DNA of 24,402 nt, taken from contig JANDJZ010000682.1 in NCBI GenBank assembly GCA_027943245.1, positions 1-24,402 of the forward strand. The letters are read 5' to 3'. The notes beneath the pieces were generated by a model that saw only the letters and a program-made list of their open reading frames with translations, did no database searches and was not told the DNA's origin. Source of the DNA: Acanthamoeba sp. SK_2022b. Its lineage: Eukaryota > Discosea > Longamoebia > Acanthamoebidae. Position numbers and translations under genes: made by a program. Each line of letters starts with the position of its first letter. Position 1 is the first letter of the stretch. Shown one piece after another: positions 1 through 10,941 of the stretch.

Positions 1-143
1 GTTTCTTTTTCATTTCCTGCCCGGCGCGAAAAAAAGAAGAAAAGGAAAGTGCCGGCAAACGAAGACGGCTCCGCTCTCTTGTGTGCTGTCATCGAAACCC
101 GAGGGTCGCTGCACGCTGCCTTTCTACTTGAACCTCGAGCAAC

Positions 144-1660
144 ATGATGAAGAAGAAGAGGACGCGACAAAGGGCACCTCCCGGCGCTGTGCCGGAGGTG
201 GCCAAAAAGGTCGTGGAAGAAGAAGCGGAAGACATCCAAGATGAGGATGAGGAGCAGGAAGTCGAGGAAGGAATGACCGCGGAGGACGGCGGAGAGAATG
301 AAGAAGTTGAGGAGGCTGAGGAAGGCGAGGACAGCAAGGTGGAAGAGGTCCCGCATCAGATTAATGACACGGACGGCCTGATGGAACGATATGAGGACAT
401 CATCTTGGGCAGCGGCCGGTCCCTTCCTTGGCTTGAGCGGCTGGAAATTATCACTCCCGAACACATTCAAGTGACATCGGTGAATGATGACCTCGCTCGC
501 GAGGCTGCCTTGTACGTGACTCTCCCAACATCCTGAAAATCACCACCCCCATTCATTTGCGTTCAAATTTTTGTTGTTTTTCTTCTTTTCTGGTGAGGTA
601 AACAAAATGAAGATTTAATCGCAAGTTTTGCCGAAGCTCATTCGCTGCTTGCCTTGTCCGTTCAGTTACGCGCAGGCCATGCAGTCCGTGGACAGAGCCG
701 TGGCGGCGTTCGAGGAGCAGGGCTTCGTGTGGCGTCGGCCCGACGACTTCTTTGCCGAGATGCTCAAGAGCGACGAGCACATGCAGAAGGTGGGCGTCGC
801 CGTCGTTTGTTTGTTTGGTTGGTTGGTTGTGGCGAAGAGCGTTCAGTTTAGCTGACCGGCGTGCGTCCGCGCATTCCCGTGGCAGGTGCGCGCCAAGCTC
901 TTGGCCGAGAAGACCCAGCTCGAGGCGTCGGTGGAGAAGCGCAAGCAGCGCGAGATCAAGAAGTACGGTAAGGAGGTGCAGCGGAAGAGGACCGAGGAGA
1001 AGCAGCAGAGCAAGAAGGTGCAGCTCGACGCCGTCAAGAAGTGGAGGCAAGGTACATACTCTCTGGGCCTGCTGTGCAGAGCGCGCACCTCCTTAGCCCA
1101 GTGTCTCACCCGCGCGCTCACCTCCTTTCTCTTTCTCTTTCTTTCTCTCTCTTTCTTTCTCTCTTTCGCTCTCCCCGACAGACCGGAAGCTGTCGGGCGG
1201 CGGCGACGCCGGCGGCGAGGACTTTGACGTGGGCATTCTCGATGAGGCCGAGCAGAACGCGTCGAAGAAGCGCAAGGCGGTCGCGTCGCCCAACCAGTCG
1301 CGCAAGCGGCAGGCCAAGGACCAGAAGTTCGGGTTCGGGGGCAAGAAGCGAGGCAGCAAGAGGAACACCGCCGAGTCGACAGCCGACGTGGCCGGTTTCG
1401 GCAGGGGCGCCCCACGGTGCGCCGCACTCCTCCCCTCGCCCGCTCTCCCCTTTACCCGCGCGATGGACCTCTTCGTTCTTTGCTCACTCCCATCGTCATC
1501 GCTCTCTCTCTCTCTCTCTCTCCCTTCCCCACTGCGCAGAGGCAGAGGCGGTAGCAGAGGCGGCCGGGGTGGCCGAGGTGGTCGAGGAGGCCGAGGCGGC
1601 GGCGGCGGAGCAGGAGGAAGGCGCCCGGGCAAGTCTGCCCGACAGGGCAGCAGGGGCTGA
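144..1660 (+). CDS. EBP2: EBP2 homologue, nucleolar rRNA-processing protein (337 aa, 5 exons)
   Basis: EBP2 is a nucleolar factor needed for 27S pre-rRNA processing and 60S subunit assembly. Exons: 144-511, 666-789, 886-1051, 1182-1416, 1540-1660; all joins are GT-AG and phases agree, giving 338 codons with the stop. The N-terminal 80 residues are very acidic (runs of E and D), as in the family. The conserved core follows: LPWLERL, then FYAQAM across the first junction (equivalent to the FYRQAQ block), RPDDFFAEMLKSDEHMQKVR, the basic coiled segment with KKYGKEVQ, and the QKFGFGGKKRGSKRNT box near the C-terminus. The last exon is unusual: it encodes almost only Gly and Arg (RGG repeats) and ends RQGSRG, where most homologues end in a Lys/Arg-rich tail. 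The start is the first ATG of the open frame, after a short untranslated leader (1-143). Family assignment is firm; the exact join at 1416/1540 is slightly less certain. Confidence 0.93.
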
Positions 1661-1875
1661 TGACCTCGCTGTTGGTTCCATCGTCGTCATCGTCCAGGTC
1701 CCTTCTTTGTCGTCTTTTTTTGTCCCCGCTTACCTTCACAACACGACGCGTATCCCCCCCCCCCAACACACGACGCAGCAGAACGAGGCTTTCTACTTGT
1801 ACAAGTGCAGGCCTCCCGGCGTGTACACCTGGAGAGATCTGTTGCGGCGTGTCGCGCGCGCGTGCGCTCTTTACT
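1661..1875. other. Convergent 3' intergenic gap
   Basis: Short gap between the stop codons of EBP2 (+) and the acyltransferase (-). It must hold both 3' untranslated regions. A poly-C tract lies near 1757-1766. No gene is supported here. Confidence 0.6.
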
Positions 1876-2602
1876 TCAGTCGTGCTTCTTGTGCTTGGGC
1901 GCCGCGGCGGTCTGGGCGTGCTTCTCCTGGCGCTGTCGTTCCTTCCTCACGTCGAGCAGGAGGCGCACGTACTCGGGATACTTGCCCGCAAACTCCACAA
2001 ACTCATCTGGCGCCCCCCCCCCCACGCGCGCGTCAGGGCAAGCGGCGGAAATATATCGGGGGGGGGAGGGCAGTACCGTAGGTGATGGCCCCGTAGCCCT
2101 TGGTGTCCACGCGCTCGAAGAGATCGTCGATCTGTTCCTCCGTGAGGGTCGTGAAGGCCGTGCGCAGGATGGACCTGCGCAAGCAAGACAACAACAACAA
2201 GTGTATACGGCGTTGGAATGATCAGCTCCCCCCCCCCCCGAGGATTGCGTCGCGGAGATTGTGGTGAGGGGGGGGGAGTTCTACCCGAGTTGTTGGGGGT
2301 AGATCTTGCCGTCCTTGTTGACGTCGAAGATATCGAAGGCAAACCGCAGCGTGTCCTCCGACGTGCTCTTGTCCAGCATCGCCAGCCCTGCGCGACCGTC
2401 AAACCCCCCCCCCCCCGCACAAGCATACAACGGGGTCAGTGTCTCTGCCTACACCGGGGGAGCGGTGTCCGTGTGCGTGGTGATAGCATGGGCACCCGTG
2501 ATGAACTCGCGGAAATCGATGCTGCCGCTCTCGTCAACGTCGAGGAGGTGGAACAGATTCCGGGTGTAGGGCGTGTCGGGAAGCCCCAACACGCTGTGGA
2601 CA

Positions 2603-2652
<50 letters not shown>

Positions 2653-3119
2653 CACGAGCACACGCGTGTCAGGTAAGCGACGGACGCGATCGACACCACG
2701 TGCGGCTGTCGCGGAGAGGAGTAAGTAGTAGTGGAGGCGCACTGCACAAACTCCGGGTAGGAGATCTCTCCCGACTGGTCCACGTCCATCTCTGCGAACT
2801 GCAGGCAAAGTGTTGATTGAGAGGCAAGGCCAGCCAAAGACCACCACCACCACCACCACCACCACCACCACCACCACCACCACCACCACCACCACCACCA
2901 CCACCACCACCACCACCACCGGGATGGGGGGGTGGAGGGGGGGCACCTTTTCAAAGTACTTGAGGAGATTCGCGCGGGACAGGTCCACAAAGTCAAAGGT
3001 CTCGTGCATCTTGCCGGCCTCCAGGAGGACCTTGGGCGCTGGGAATCGCTTCTTCACCGCCTGCGGTTCATGCACGGCCAGCGCGCCCGTCGCCCAACGT
3101 TACAATCTCTCTCTCACCG

Positions 3120-3185
<66 letters not shown>

Positions 3186-5263
3186 CCACATCTGCTGCGT
3201 GGGGCAAGGAGTGTTAGGGGGAGGGGGCGTGCGGGTACCTCTCCCTGTAGCATGACGTCCTCGTAGGCGTGCTCGGTGGTCTGCACGCCCAGCGCCCTGG
3301 CCATGACCTGTCGCACGTTGTTGGCGAACAGCTTGGGGTCGCTCTTCTCCTCGTCGCTCGGATAGTAGACCGGCAGGTACCGCACCTCCATGCGGTTGTA
3401 GAACTGCGCGGCGCTCCAATTTGGGTCAATTCGTTTATTGCGTGTGTGCGTGTGCGTGTGCGTGTGCGATCCATGTCGGGAGAGGGGGGCAAACCTGGCA
3501 CATGGTGCGGAACAGCAGCCAGAGGGTGGAGAGCGTGGGGTCCGAGGCGGACAGGTCGTGGTACACGAACGGATACTTGACCACCACCGGTTGGATGGGC
3601 AGCCCTGATCACAGATTCAACGTGTTTCCAAGACAACGCGCGCAGCAAGTTGTTGTCATGATACGAAGATCGATAGTGTTGCCACATGTTGGCGCTGACG
3701 TCAGCATGACTTGGGGGGGGCGAGGGCGAGGGCGAGTGTTCTTGAACGAGAAAGGGAGAGGGGGGGGGGGCTATGGGCGTACCCGGGGTGAAGGCGCCCA
3801 GGCGGAAGCTGATGATGGCACGCGAGCTGGAGTTGGTGCCCTCGGGGAAGAGCATCACCTGCGGCCACGTATCGACGCCACGCGCCTCGTGGTGGGCCTT
3901 TGCCCGCGAGAGGATGGTGTCTGCCGTGTCCTTCCTCGACGTGGGGGAGTCCCTGCGAAGAAGAGGCGGAGCGGGACGTCAAGACCGAAACCACAAACGC
4001 AACGTGGCGGATAGGGGAAAATTGAAAACAAAAACAAAAACAAAAACAAATCATCATAAAAAAGATTATAAAATATTATTAAAAAACAGTTGAAAAAACA
4101 CGGCGGGGCGAAAGAGCTACCTGCTGACGAAGATGAGCTGGAAGGCCTTGAGGAAGGTGCCCAGGACGCGCAGCTTCGCCAGGCTGTCCTTGGCCACGAC
4201 CGATGGAAGCAACACGTGTACCAACCTAGCAACGGAGACCGAGAGAGAAAGGCCACGCGCGCGTCCGTACACGACATAGGAAGGTAAGGACAAGGCGCTG
4301 TTGGGGGGGAGGGAGTGTGGAAGGGAGGGCGAGAGAGGGAAGAGGCCATGCGTGCCAGAAGTGCTCGAAGATGGAGGGATGGTTGCACACGACGATGGGC
4401 GCCTCGTGGGACGGCTGCCCTTTGGTCCTGACCCAATAGAATCCCACGCAGTACAGCACCAGCCTACACGCCCAGCTGCGCAGTTCGTGCCCCGTGTCGC
4501 GCGTGTGCGTAGCGGAGGTGGTAGTGGTAGTGGTCGTGATGATAATGGTGGCGATGGGTGATGGGGTGATAGTGATGAGCAAAGCGGACGAGCTATGTGC
4601 GCATGTGCGCACGTGTGAAGGGGAACAGAAAGATATGTTACCTCAGCTCGAGCAGCAACATCTTGCGCCACCCCACCAGAGGCTTCTCCTTGAGATCCTG
4701 CATTGTTTTATTCACAAATGATAGTGAGGCGATCAGCGCCAGATGTAGGGGAAGGGCCACGAGCGAGCCACGTGCGGCAGACAACGAGCAGAGACATCGA
4801 ACCTTGTCAGAGAGGCCGAGGAGGGCGATCTTGGCAAACGGATAAGAAAAGAGGATGAGCAGCACAAGGCTCAGCGCCCGCAGCGGGAACAGCAGCACTC
4901 CACAAACCACCAGCTGGTGCCCATGTGGAGTGTTTGCGCGAACATGCCAGCGGTTAGTTCTGCCCGTTTTGTTCAAGTGTGGCTCTACACTTGGTGCTTA
5001 AAAAAAATAATAATAATAATACGACTAAAATAATATCGTTATTTCTGATTTTTATTTCTTTTTCTAGTAAAAAAAGAGTTCGTGAGCACGGTGGTTTCTC
5101 GTTTTGTTGGGGGTACCTTGAAGACCTCGTAGGGGGTGAGGAATTTTGTTTCGTTGACGAACGGGTTGAGGAACGGCCCTTTGGTCGTGGGCGTAACGCT
5201 TCGCCGCCGTTTGGTCTGCAGCGCTTTCACCAACTCGTTGGTACTCCTCTCCGGTTCCTCCAT
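1876..5263 (-). CDS. LPEAT/LPCAT-type lysophospholipid acyltransferase with four EF-hands (527 aa, 14 exons)
   Basis: Acyl-CoA:lysophospholipid acyltransferase of the PlsC/LPCAT1-LPEAT2 family, which re-acylates lysophospholipids at ER membranes. Exons (transcript order): 5263-5117, 4913-4803, 4697-4642, 4475-4356, 4225-4121, 3952-3783, 3604-3495, 3403-3239, 3060-2947, 2798-2743, 2593-2496, 2387-2285, 2174-2077, 2006-1876; total 528 codons, phases consistent. Visible parts: NPF near residues 33-35, a long hydrophobic membrane segment (about 50-83), the HX4D-position block NHPSIFEHFW (H137...E142), LPSVVAK, FPEGTNSSSR (PEGT 216-219), LPIQPVVVKYP, and LPVYYPSDEEKSDPKLFANN, very like plant LPEAT. 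Four EF-hand loops follow at about 371-382, 403-414, 439-450 and 475-486; the third has Gln instead of Glu at position 12. The protein ends KKHD, fitting a KKXX ER-retrieval signal. Intron 4 (4226-4355) needs a GC donor. Head-group preference cannot be read from sequence. Confidence 0.92.
2602..2651. repeat. (CA)n microsatellite in acyltransferase intron 10
   Basis: About 25 CA units on the + strand, just upstream (in transcript sense) of the acceptor for exon 11. It is intronic, so length change would not affect the protein. Confidence 0.9.
2841..2920. repeat. (CCA)n trinucleotide repeat in acyltransferase intron 9
   Basis: Roughly 26 perfect CCA units on the + strand (TGG on the transcribed sense). 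All three frames stay open through it, giving spurious poly-Thr, poly-Val or poly-Trp readings. The flanking exons 2947-3060 and 2743-2798 join in phase without it, so it is intronic. Confidence 0.9.
3121..3183. repeat. (TG)n microsatellite in acyltransferase intron 8
   Basis: About 31 TG units on the + strand between exon 8 (3239-3403) and exon 9 (2947-3060). Confidence 0.9.
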
Positions 5264-5977
5264 CTGCGCGCTGGAGTGGTTTCAGGTATTGTTTGTTGTA
5301 TATCGCCTAGTTAGTTTGGTTGCCTCGCCGCTAGCGAGGTTTTACCAGTTTGCCTGTTCTTTCTCTCGCTTTTCGTCCATAGGGGCCTGGGAAAAGCTCA
5401 TTTTTGTGCCTCCCCCCAACCACAGAACACAAGGACGACACGGAAAAGGATGAGGAAACAGGCGCGTTTGTATTGCTGGTCATGAAGGGCGAGGGCCCAA
5501 TGGAATGCATGCACACGGTCATCGAATCGTGGCAGATCAGGTTGGCATTGCTCGAGAGAGAGAGAAGAATTCGGGTCGAGGCCAGGCAGGCGTGAGGGGA
5601 AAATTTGGTTGCGGCTGGTCCCTTTGGTCGTGCGCAGGGAAGGTCGCCACGGGGTTATCCTGGACTCGCAGCAGCGGAAAGCGACAAACGTTGGTCCCTT
5701 CCTGGCGCGATGGAATGGTCGTCGCGGTAATGCGGAGGAGAATGAGAAGAGATGCCCGAGGTTGATGATGATGATGGTGGTGATGATGACGGGATGATTC
5801 CATTGAGGGTGATGATTTGAAAACGAGGACGGAGGAGTGGGCGTTGGCAAGGCGGGTCACGCGTTCGTCCTCGTTTTCGTCGTATAATTTAGTGTGGTTT
5901 GGAGGGGAGAGATGTGTGATTGGATCTCCCCGCCCCAACGGCCAGCAATGCTCCCGTGGCCCAATGAGCTAGCTGGT
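5264..5977. other. Intergenic: acyltransferase promoter and DBP5 3' region
   Basis: This 714-base stretch separates two - strand genes. It should contain the DBP5 3' untranslated region (right side) and the acyltransferase promoter and leader (left side). On the + strand, short open stretches at 5404-5595 and 5609-5797 could be joined by GT-AG-like signals, but no conserved domain is visible and codon quality is poor. A short ATGATG-type repeat lies near 5765-5792. I see no gene I can support. Confidence 0.5.
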
Positions 5978-7828
5978 TTAGCTCAGTTCGCGCAGCATCG
6001 AGTCGAGCTTGGGCAGGTCGTCGATCGGGAATTCGGCAATGGGCCTGGCAGCGGCAAAAAGCAAAAATAAATAAATAAAATTAAATAAATGTTTAAAAAC
6101 GTTTTGTTGCGAGCACAGTGTTGGGAGGCGGGAGGACACGTACTTGCCAAAGTAGCGCTCGATATCCTTGAGGACGTTGAGCGACCGCTGGTCGGAGATG
6201 AAGTTGAGGGCGATGCCCGAGCGTCCGAACCGACCGGAGCGACCGATGCGGTGGAGATAGGTGGCGTAGTCGGGCCTGCCGCTCCTGTCGACGGGCACGT
6301 CGTAGTTGATGACAAGGGTGATCTGGAGGATGTCGATGCCTCGCGCCAGCACGTTGGTCGTGATCAGCACGCGCGTCTTACCGAACCGGTATTCGTCGAT
6401 GACGGCGTCGCGCTCCTTGGTGTCCAGGTTGCCGTGGAGGAGGGACACGGTGTGGCCAGCGGCCTTCATGTTCCTGGCGAGCATCTCGGCCGTGTCCTTG
6501 CGCTGGCAGAAGATGATGCTCTGGCCGATGGTGAGGTAGGCGTAGATGTCCGAGAGGATGGTGAACTTGTTCTCGTCGGTCTTGCAGGGGAGGTAGAACT
6601 GCGAGATCTTGTCCACGGTCAGCTGGCTCTTCTCGAGGCGCATGGTGGTTCTCGGCTGCGGGACCGTCTTCAAAGCAAACGCCGTCACCTCGTCGTCGTA
6701 GGTCGCAGAGAACAACAGCACCTGACAGTGACGCGGCACCATTCTGTTCGATTCGATTCGTTATCGGTAAGTCAGTCAGTCAGTCGGGCCACAGTACACG
6801 AAGCGTGGGCACGCCAAGCAAGCACGTACGCGTGCACGCGCATGGTCTGGTCCTTGAGGCCCTGCTGGTCGAGCATGGCGTCGGCCTCGTCCAGCACGAA
6901 GATCTTGATCTCGCGCATGTTGATGACCCTCGCCTTCACCAGGTCAGTGATTTTGCCCGGCGTGCCGACGACGATTTGATATGGGAAGGAGCCCTGCGAC
7001 ATCTTCGGCACTGCACTCACCCACCCACCACACCGCGCGGGACAACATGTTGGCGTTGGCCAAAAGGAAAAACAACATTCGACGAACAACTGCGCAGAAA
7101 AGCAGGCAAGATAGCAGTAGAGCAAACGCATACCGTCCTTCACAGCAAGGAAGACCTTGATACCGGTGAACTTGCCCATTTCGGTGATTACCTCATAGAG
7201 CTGTCGGGCGAGCTCGCGCGCGGGGCAAATGCAGAGGCACTGCACGACATCGCGTGGCGCAAAACGCAGCAATTAAATTAACGAAATCCTCTCGGCGGTA
7301 GAAAAAGATTAAGCATGGTACCTGGGTGACCCTCTTCGATTCGTCGACGCGGCTCAACATGCCCAGCGAGAAGGCGGCAGTCTTACCCGTGCCGGATTGG
7401 GACTGAGCGATGAGGTTCTGAGGCTGGCCGTAGGTACCCAGGATAAGAGGGAGGGCAGTCTCTTGGATCTTGGACGGCTTGTTGAAGCCCATAGCGTAGA
7501 CGCCCTTCAACAATTCGGGGCGCAGCTTGAGATCCTCGAATGACCCCACCGAGTAAAGGGGCGAATCGGGGTTTGACTGATCGATCACGAGCTTGGCATC
7601 GGTATCCTCAGGCGCCAGGCCAGCGATCTTGATGGGCGTTCTGTCCTCCTCTGAATTACTTGTCAGTGATTACCTCAAACATGCCAGAAGCAAAAAAGCC
7701 ATCTCCCTACCTTCCTCCTCCGCAATGTCGGACCAATCCTTCTTGGGCTCAGCTGCGGGGACAGGTTCGGCGGCAGCAGCAGGGGTAGCGGCCGCTACTT
7801 CTGTGGCAGGAGTGGCAGGGGTTTCCAT
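5978..7828 (-). CDS. DBP5: DEAD-box ATP-dependent RNA helicase, DBP5/DDX19 type (466 aa, 6 exons)
   Basis: DBP5/DDX19 remodels mRNPs at the cytoplasmic face of the nuclear pore during mRNA export and also acts in translation termination. Exons (transcript order): 7828-7711, 7650-7322, 7239-7134, 7010-6830, 6743-6144, 6044-5978; 467 codons with the stop, all GT-AG and in phase. An Ala/Pro/Glu-rich N-terminus is followed by the Q-motif region (GFNKPSKIQETALPLIL), Walker A AQSQSGTGKT (K129), PARELA, TPGK, DEAD (225-228), SAT (257-259), TTNVLARGID and HRIGRSGRFG (409-418). The C-terminal block KPIAEFPIDDL and the region after the DEAD box (DQTMRVHAMVPRHCQ) match DDX19 better than eIF4A. Start: the ATG at 7826-7828; the frame is open further upstream but has no conserved sequence there. 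The gene follows the ABCG gene head to tail with about 245 bases between. Confidence 0.95.
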
Positions 7829-8073
7829 GTGATCAGATGCTAGCTTGTCCTCAACAACGATCCGCTTATGTAGTGCGCGCCAAGCCTTTTTCTCTGCGTC
7901 TGTCGACAGAAAAAACCTTTTTCTTGGCCATTCCTTGGCGCAAAAGGAAGCCGAACACTGCCCGATCAAGGGCTTTGGCAAAACCTTGCTTGCACCTCTT
8001 ACAAGACACTTGAGAACGCGGTTGAATTCATTTATATACAGAATCAATTGGGGTACAAGAACAGGCGCAGAGG
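7829..8073. other. Tandem intergenic gap between ABCG and DBP5
   Basis: About 245 bases between the ABCG stop codon and the DBP5 start codon, both on the - strand. It must hold the ABCG 3' untranslated region and the DBP5 promoter and leader. No further feature is recognised. Confidence 0.6.
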
Positions 8074-10941
8074 TTACGCCTTCCTCCTGCCGGCGGTGAG
8101 ACGCAGCAGGACGTAGGCAACGGTGTGCAGCAAGCAATACTGCATGAGAAGGAAGAGAAACGACGCCCACAGACTGCCTTGGTTGTTGTCCAGGTTGAGG
8201 TTGCTCAGCACTTTCTCGCCATCTGATCGATAAAGGAGGTCAGGGTGGGCCCGGTAATCAGGTCGGCGTGCAAATGGATGTCACGTACTCGTAATACAGC
8301 TGGATGCGTCAGGCTCGCAGGTGAACGTGAGCCCTTCGAACTCGTTCCTGGCCAGGATCTGGAACCCGTACTTGAACGGAGAGAAATACTTGATCCTGCA
8401 CACGGGGCCCCGTGTAAGCGCATTGGCGCACAGACGGCAGGGGGGGGGGAGGGAGAGGGAGAGGGAAAGGCGGACAGCGTACCACATGAGCCACTTGGGG
8501 ATGGAGTCGTCGCTCAAGAAGAAGCCGCCGAGGAGCATGAGGGGGATGAAGATCATTGGCGCCATCGCCATCGACACGTTCATGTCGGGCGCGCCCGCAC
8601 TGATCGCCAGACCCAGCGCGTGGGCCACAAGCGTAACGCAGATGCAGCCGGCGATGAAGATGAAGTACTTGTCGGCCTCCGATTGGTAGCCCACCATCCA
8701 GTAGGAGATGGTGCCTTGCACGATCGGCACGATCGTCAGGAATGGCAGGTCGGCGAGCACTTTCGCCAGGTAATAGGTGAGCGTGCTGTAGCTTCCCGTC
8801 GAGTGTTCGCGGATGAACACAACCCGCTCGGCCTGGAATGCCACGAGGCAACCCATCATCGGGCCCATGGCCATCGACATCACGACGAAGAACAGCGAAC
8901 CCTGACGATCGCTGATGCTCTGCTGGTCGTCGTCGATCTATTGACAGGAGACAGCCACGTCAGGATGCCATCAGCGTTGTGAGGGCGAAGAGAGCGTCGG
9001 TCAGGGTCACGCACCTGGAGGTAGAGAAAGCCAACGAGCAGAGACAAGAACAGGGCCTGGATGAGGCGCGTGGGGATCTGCATCGGGTCGCGGGCCTGCA
9101 TCATGGCAGCTCGCAGGAACAGCAGGCCCCATCGGTAGAGGAAGTTGGGCCCCGTGGTCACCGGGATCTTGGAAACGTCTGCGGTTGGTTGAGGACCAGG
9201 TCAGAGAGAGTCCCGCTTGGGCAGTTGTGGGAGAGAGAGAGGGGGGGGGCAGCTGCCACAAGCCATACCTTCGTGGTTGTGGTGTTGCTTCTTGTTCTTC
9301 TTGAAGGACTTGGCCAATGTCGAGCGACGCGTAAGCGGCTCGCTGTCACTGCGCTTGATCCCATCGGCGTAGCCGCCGCCGTCCTCGGTCAGCTCTGGCA
9401 GGTTGTTGTTGGCGCGGAAGGCCGAGATGAGGTGCTTGAGTCGGGTTTCGCCTTCCTCCTTGCTCGAAATATAACTGTCCGTCTTCACCAGGTTCACTGC
9501 ACAGAGCGGGAACGCATGGTCGCTTAGAGGGGGCGCCCTTGTTGATGTCAATGCGTGTGAGAGTGTGAACGTACTGATGAACTCTGCCGGGTTCGTGTAC
9601 TTGGGGCACTTGTAGCCGAGGTTGGCAAAGTAGGGAACCACGTCCTTGGTGGGTCCGTTGTAGACCATATGTCCGTCGGCCAACAGCATCAGCCGATCGA
9701 ACTTGAGGAAGATGTCCGTGCTGTTGAAGCGGGAGGAGAAAGCTCAATATTAGAAGAGCGATGCACGTCGATGTTGTCCAGGGTGAATGCAAACCTTGGC
9801 TGATGGATGGTGGTGACGATAGTGCGGCCAATGGAGGCCAAGTGCTTTAGCTTTTCCACCAACGAGTAGGACGTCGATGAGTCCAGGCCTGCAACGTCGC
9901 TACAGGGTCAGTGCGCGCGTGCACAGGAAACAAAAAAGCGTGCGGCGGTGAGGTGCAAACCAGAGGTCGGTTCGTCGAGGAACAGGATGGACGGGTCCGT
10001 GATCATCTCCATGCCGATGCTAACTCGCTTGCGCTGGCCTCCGGATATGCCGCGATGCTCCGCGTTGCCGATCTTTGTCTTCTGGCATTTCTCCAGTCCC
10101 AGCTGTGTTGAAGGAGTTGCCGCGGTGAGAAATGGTCCAAAAGCAAGCCGTGCTGTTACTTAGTACAAACAAAAAGGAAGGTCCAGGAAGCCCTACCTCT
10201 TCGATAAGAGCGTCGACCTTGGCCTTCTTGTTGCCCTCTGTGAGGGGTAGCTTAAGCTGAGCCGAGAACCAGAAGGTCTCTCGTGGCGTCAGCATGGGAA
10301 ACATGACATCGTCCTGGACGAGAGAGATTAGAGGTCAGACAGTTAAATCGATCGGTCAATAAACCTGGAGCAACGCACCTGCATGACGTATGAGCTCAGT
10401 CGCTGCCACCGGCGACTGGAGATCTGTTCCTTGGGGATGTCGTTGACGGTGAGCGAGCCCTTGACTTTGCCATGCTGCACCCGGCCAGCGAGGAGATTGA
10501 GCAGCGTCGTCTTGCCGGCGCCTGTGCCACGCATTCATGAGAACGAGTTGTTCTGGCACGTGCGTGGGAGGGAGAGAGAGTACCAGAAGGACCCATGATG
10601 GCGGTAACCTCGCCTGGTCGCAGCTCGCCATGAAGATCCTTGAGGAGGGTCTTCTTCTGTTTCTTTTGAAATGGATTCTTGCCCTTGCGCACCTTGACGG
10701 AGAAGAAGAGGTCCTTGAAGGCGAGTGTCACCGGCAGGAAGCTGGCCTGTCGTGTCGTCAATCCACCATTGGACGCACTGGCGGGGGAGCTAGAGCTGAC
10801 GCCGTCCACTTCGTCATCTGTCTCGCTCTCGCCTTCATGGTGACCCTTGCCATATTCCGCATCGCTGCTGGCCGAACCTTGTTCCAGGTCGTAGTTCGCC
10901 ATCTCTTGTCCCGGCTCGTCGTCCGAACTTGTGGTGCTCAT
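8074..10941 (-). CDS. ABCG-family half-transporter (700 aa, 11 exons)
   Basis: ATP-binding cassette half-transporter of the G (White) subfamily: nucleotide-binding domain first, membrane domain second, working as a dimer, usually for sterol, lipid or xenobiotic efflux. Exons (transcript order): 10941-10584, 10521-10379, 10313-10197, 10102-9961, 9888-9795, 9720-9575, 9496-9269, 9178-9015, 8937-8483, 8395-8289, 8222-8074; 701 codons with the stop, all in phase. The first 60 residues are Ser/Asp/Glu-rich. Motifs: Walker [18 protein letters not shown] across exon junction 1/2, Q-loop (SSYVMQDD), signature [12 protein letters not shown], Walker [17 protein letters not shown]-loop TTIHQPS. Exon 7 encodes a charged linker. 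Exons 8-11 encode about six hydrophobic segments (for example [11 protein letters not shown] and [14 protein letters not shown]) and the [13 protein letters not shown] extracellular-loop region typical of ABCG proteins. It ends in a short basic tail, GRRKA. The substrate cannot be inferred. Confidence 0.95.

Noticed and set aside
2810..3217. Open frames with poly-Thr, poly-Val, poly-Trp and Cys-Val runs
   Set aside because: These come from the intronic CCA and TG repeats; conserved acyltransferase exons on both sides join without them.
5404..5797. Possible small + strand gene in two exons in the gap before the acyltransferase
   Set aside because: The peptide KGEGPMECMHTVIESWQ and the following stretch have no recognisable domain, no good start, and end in Met/Val repeat text; not enough to call a gene.
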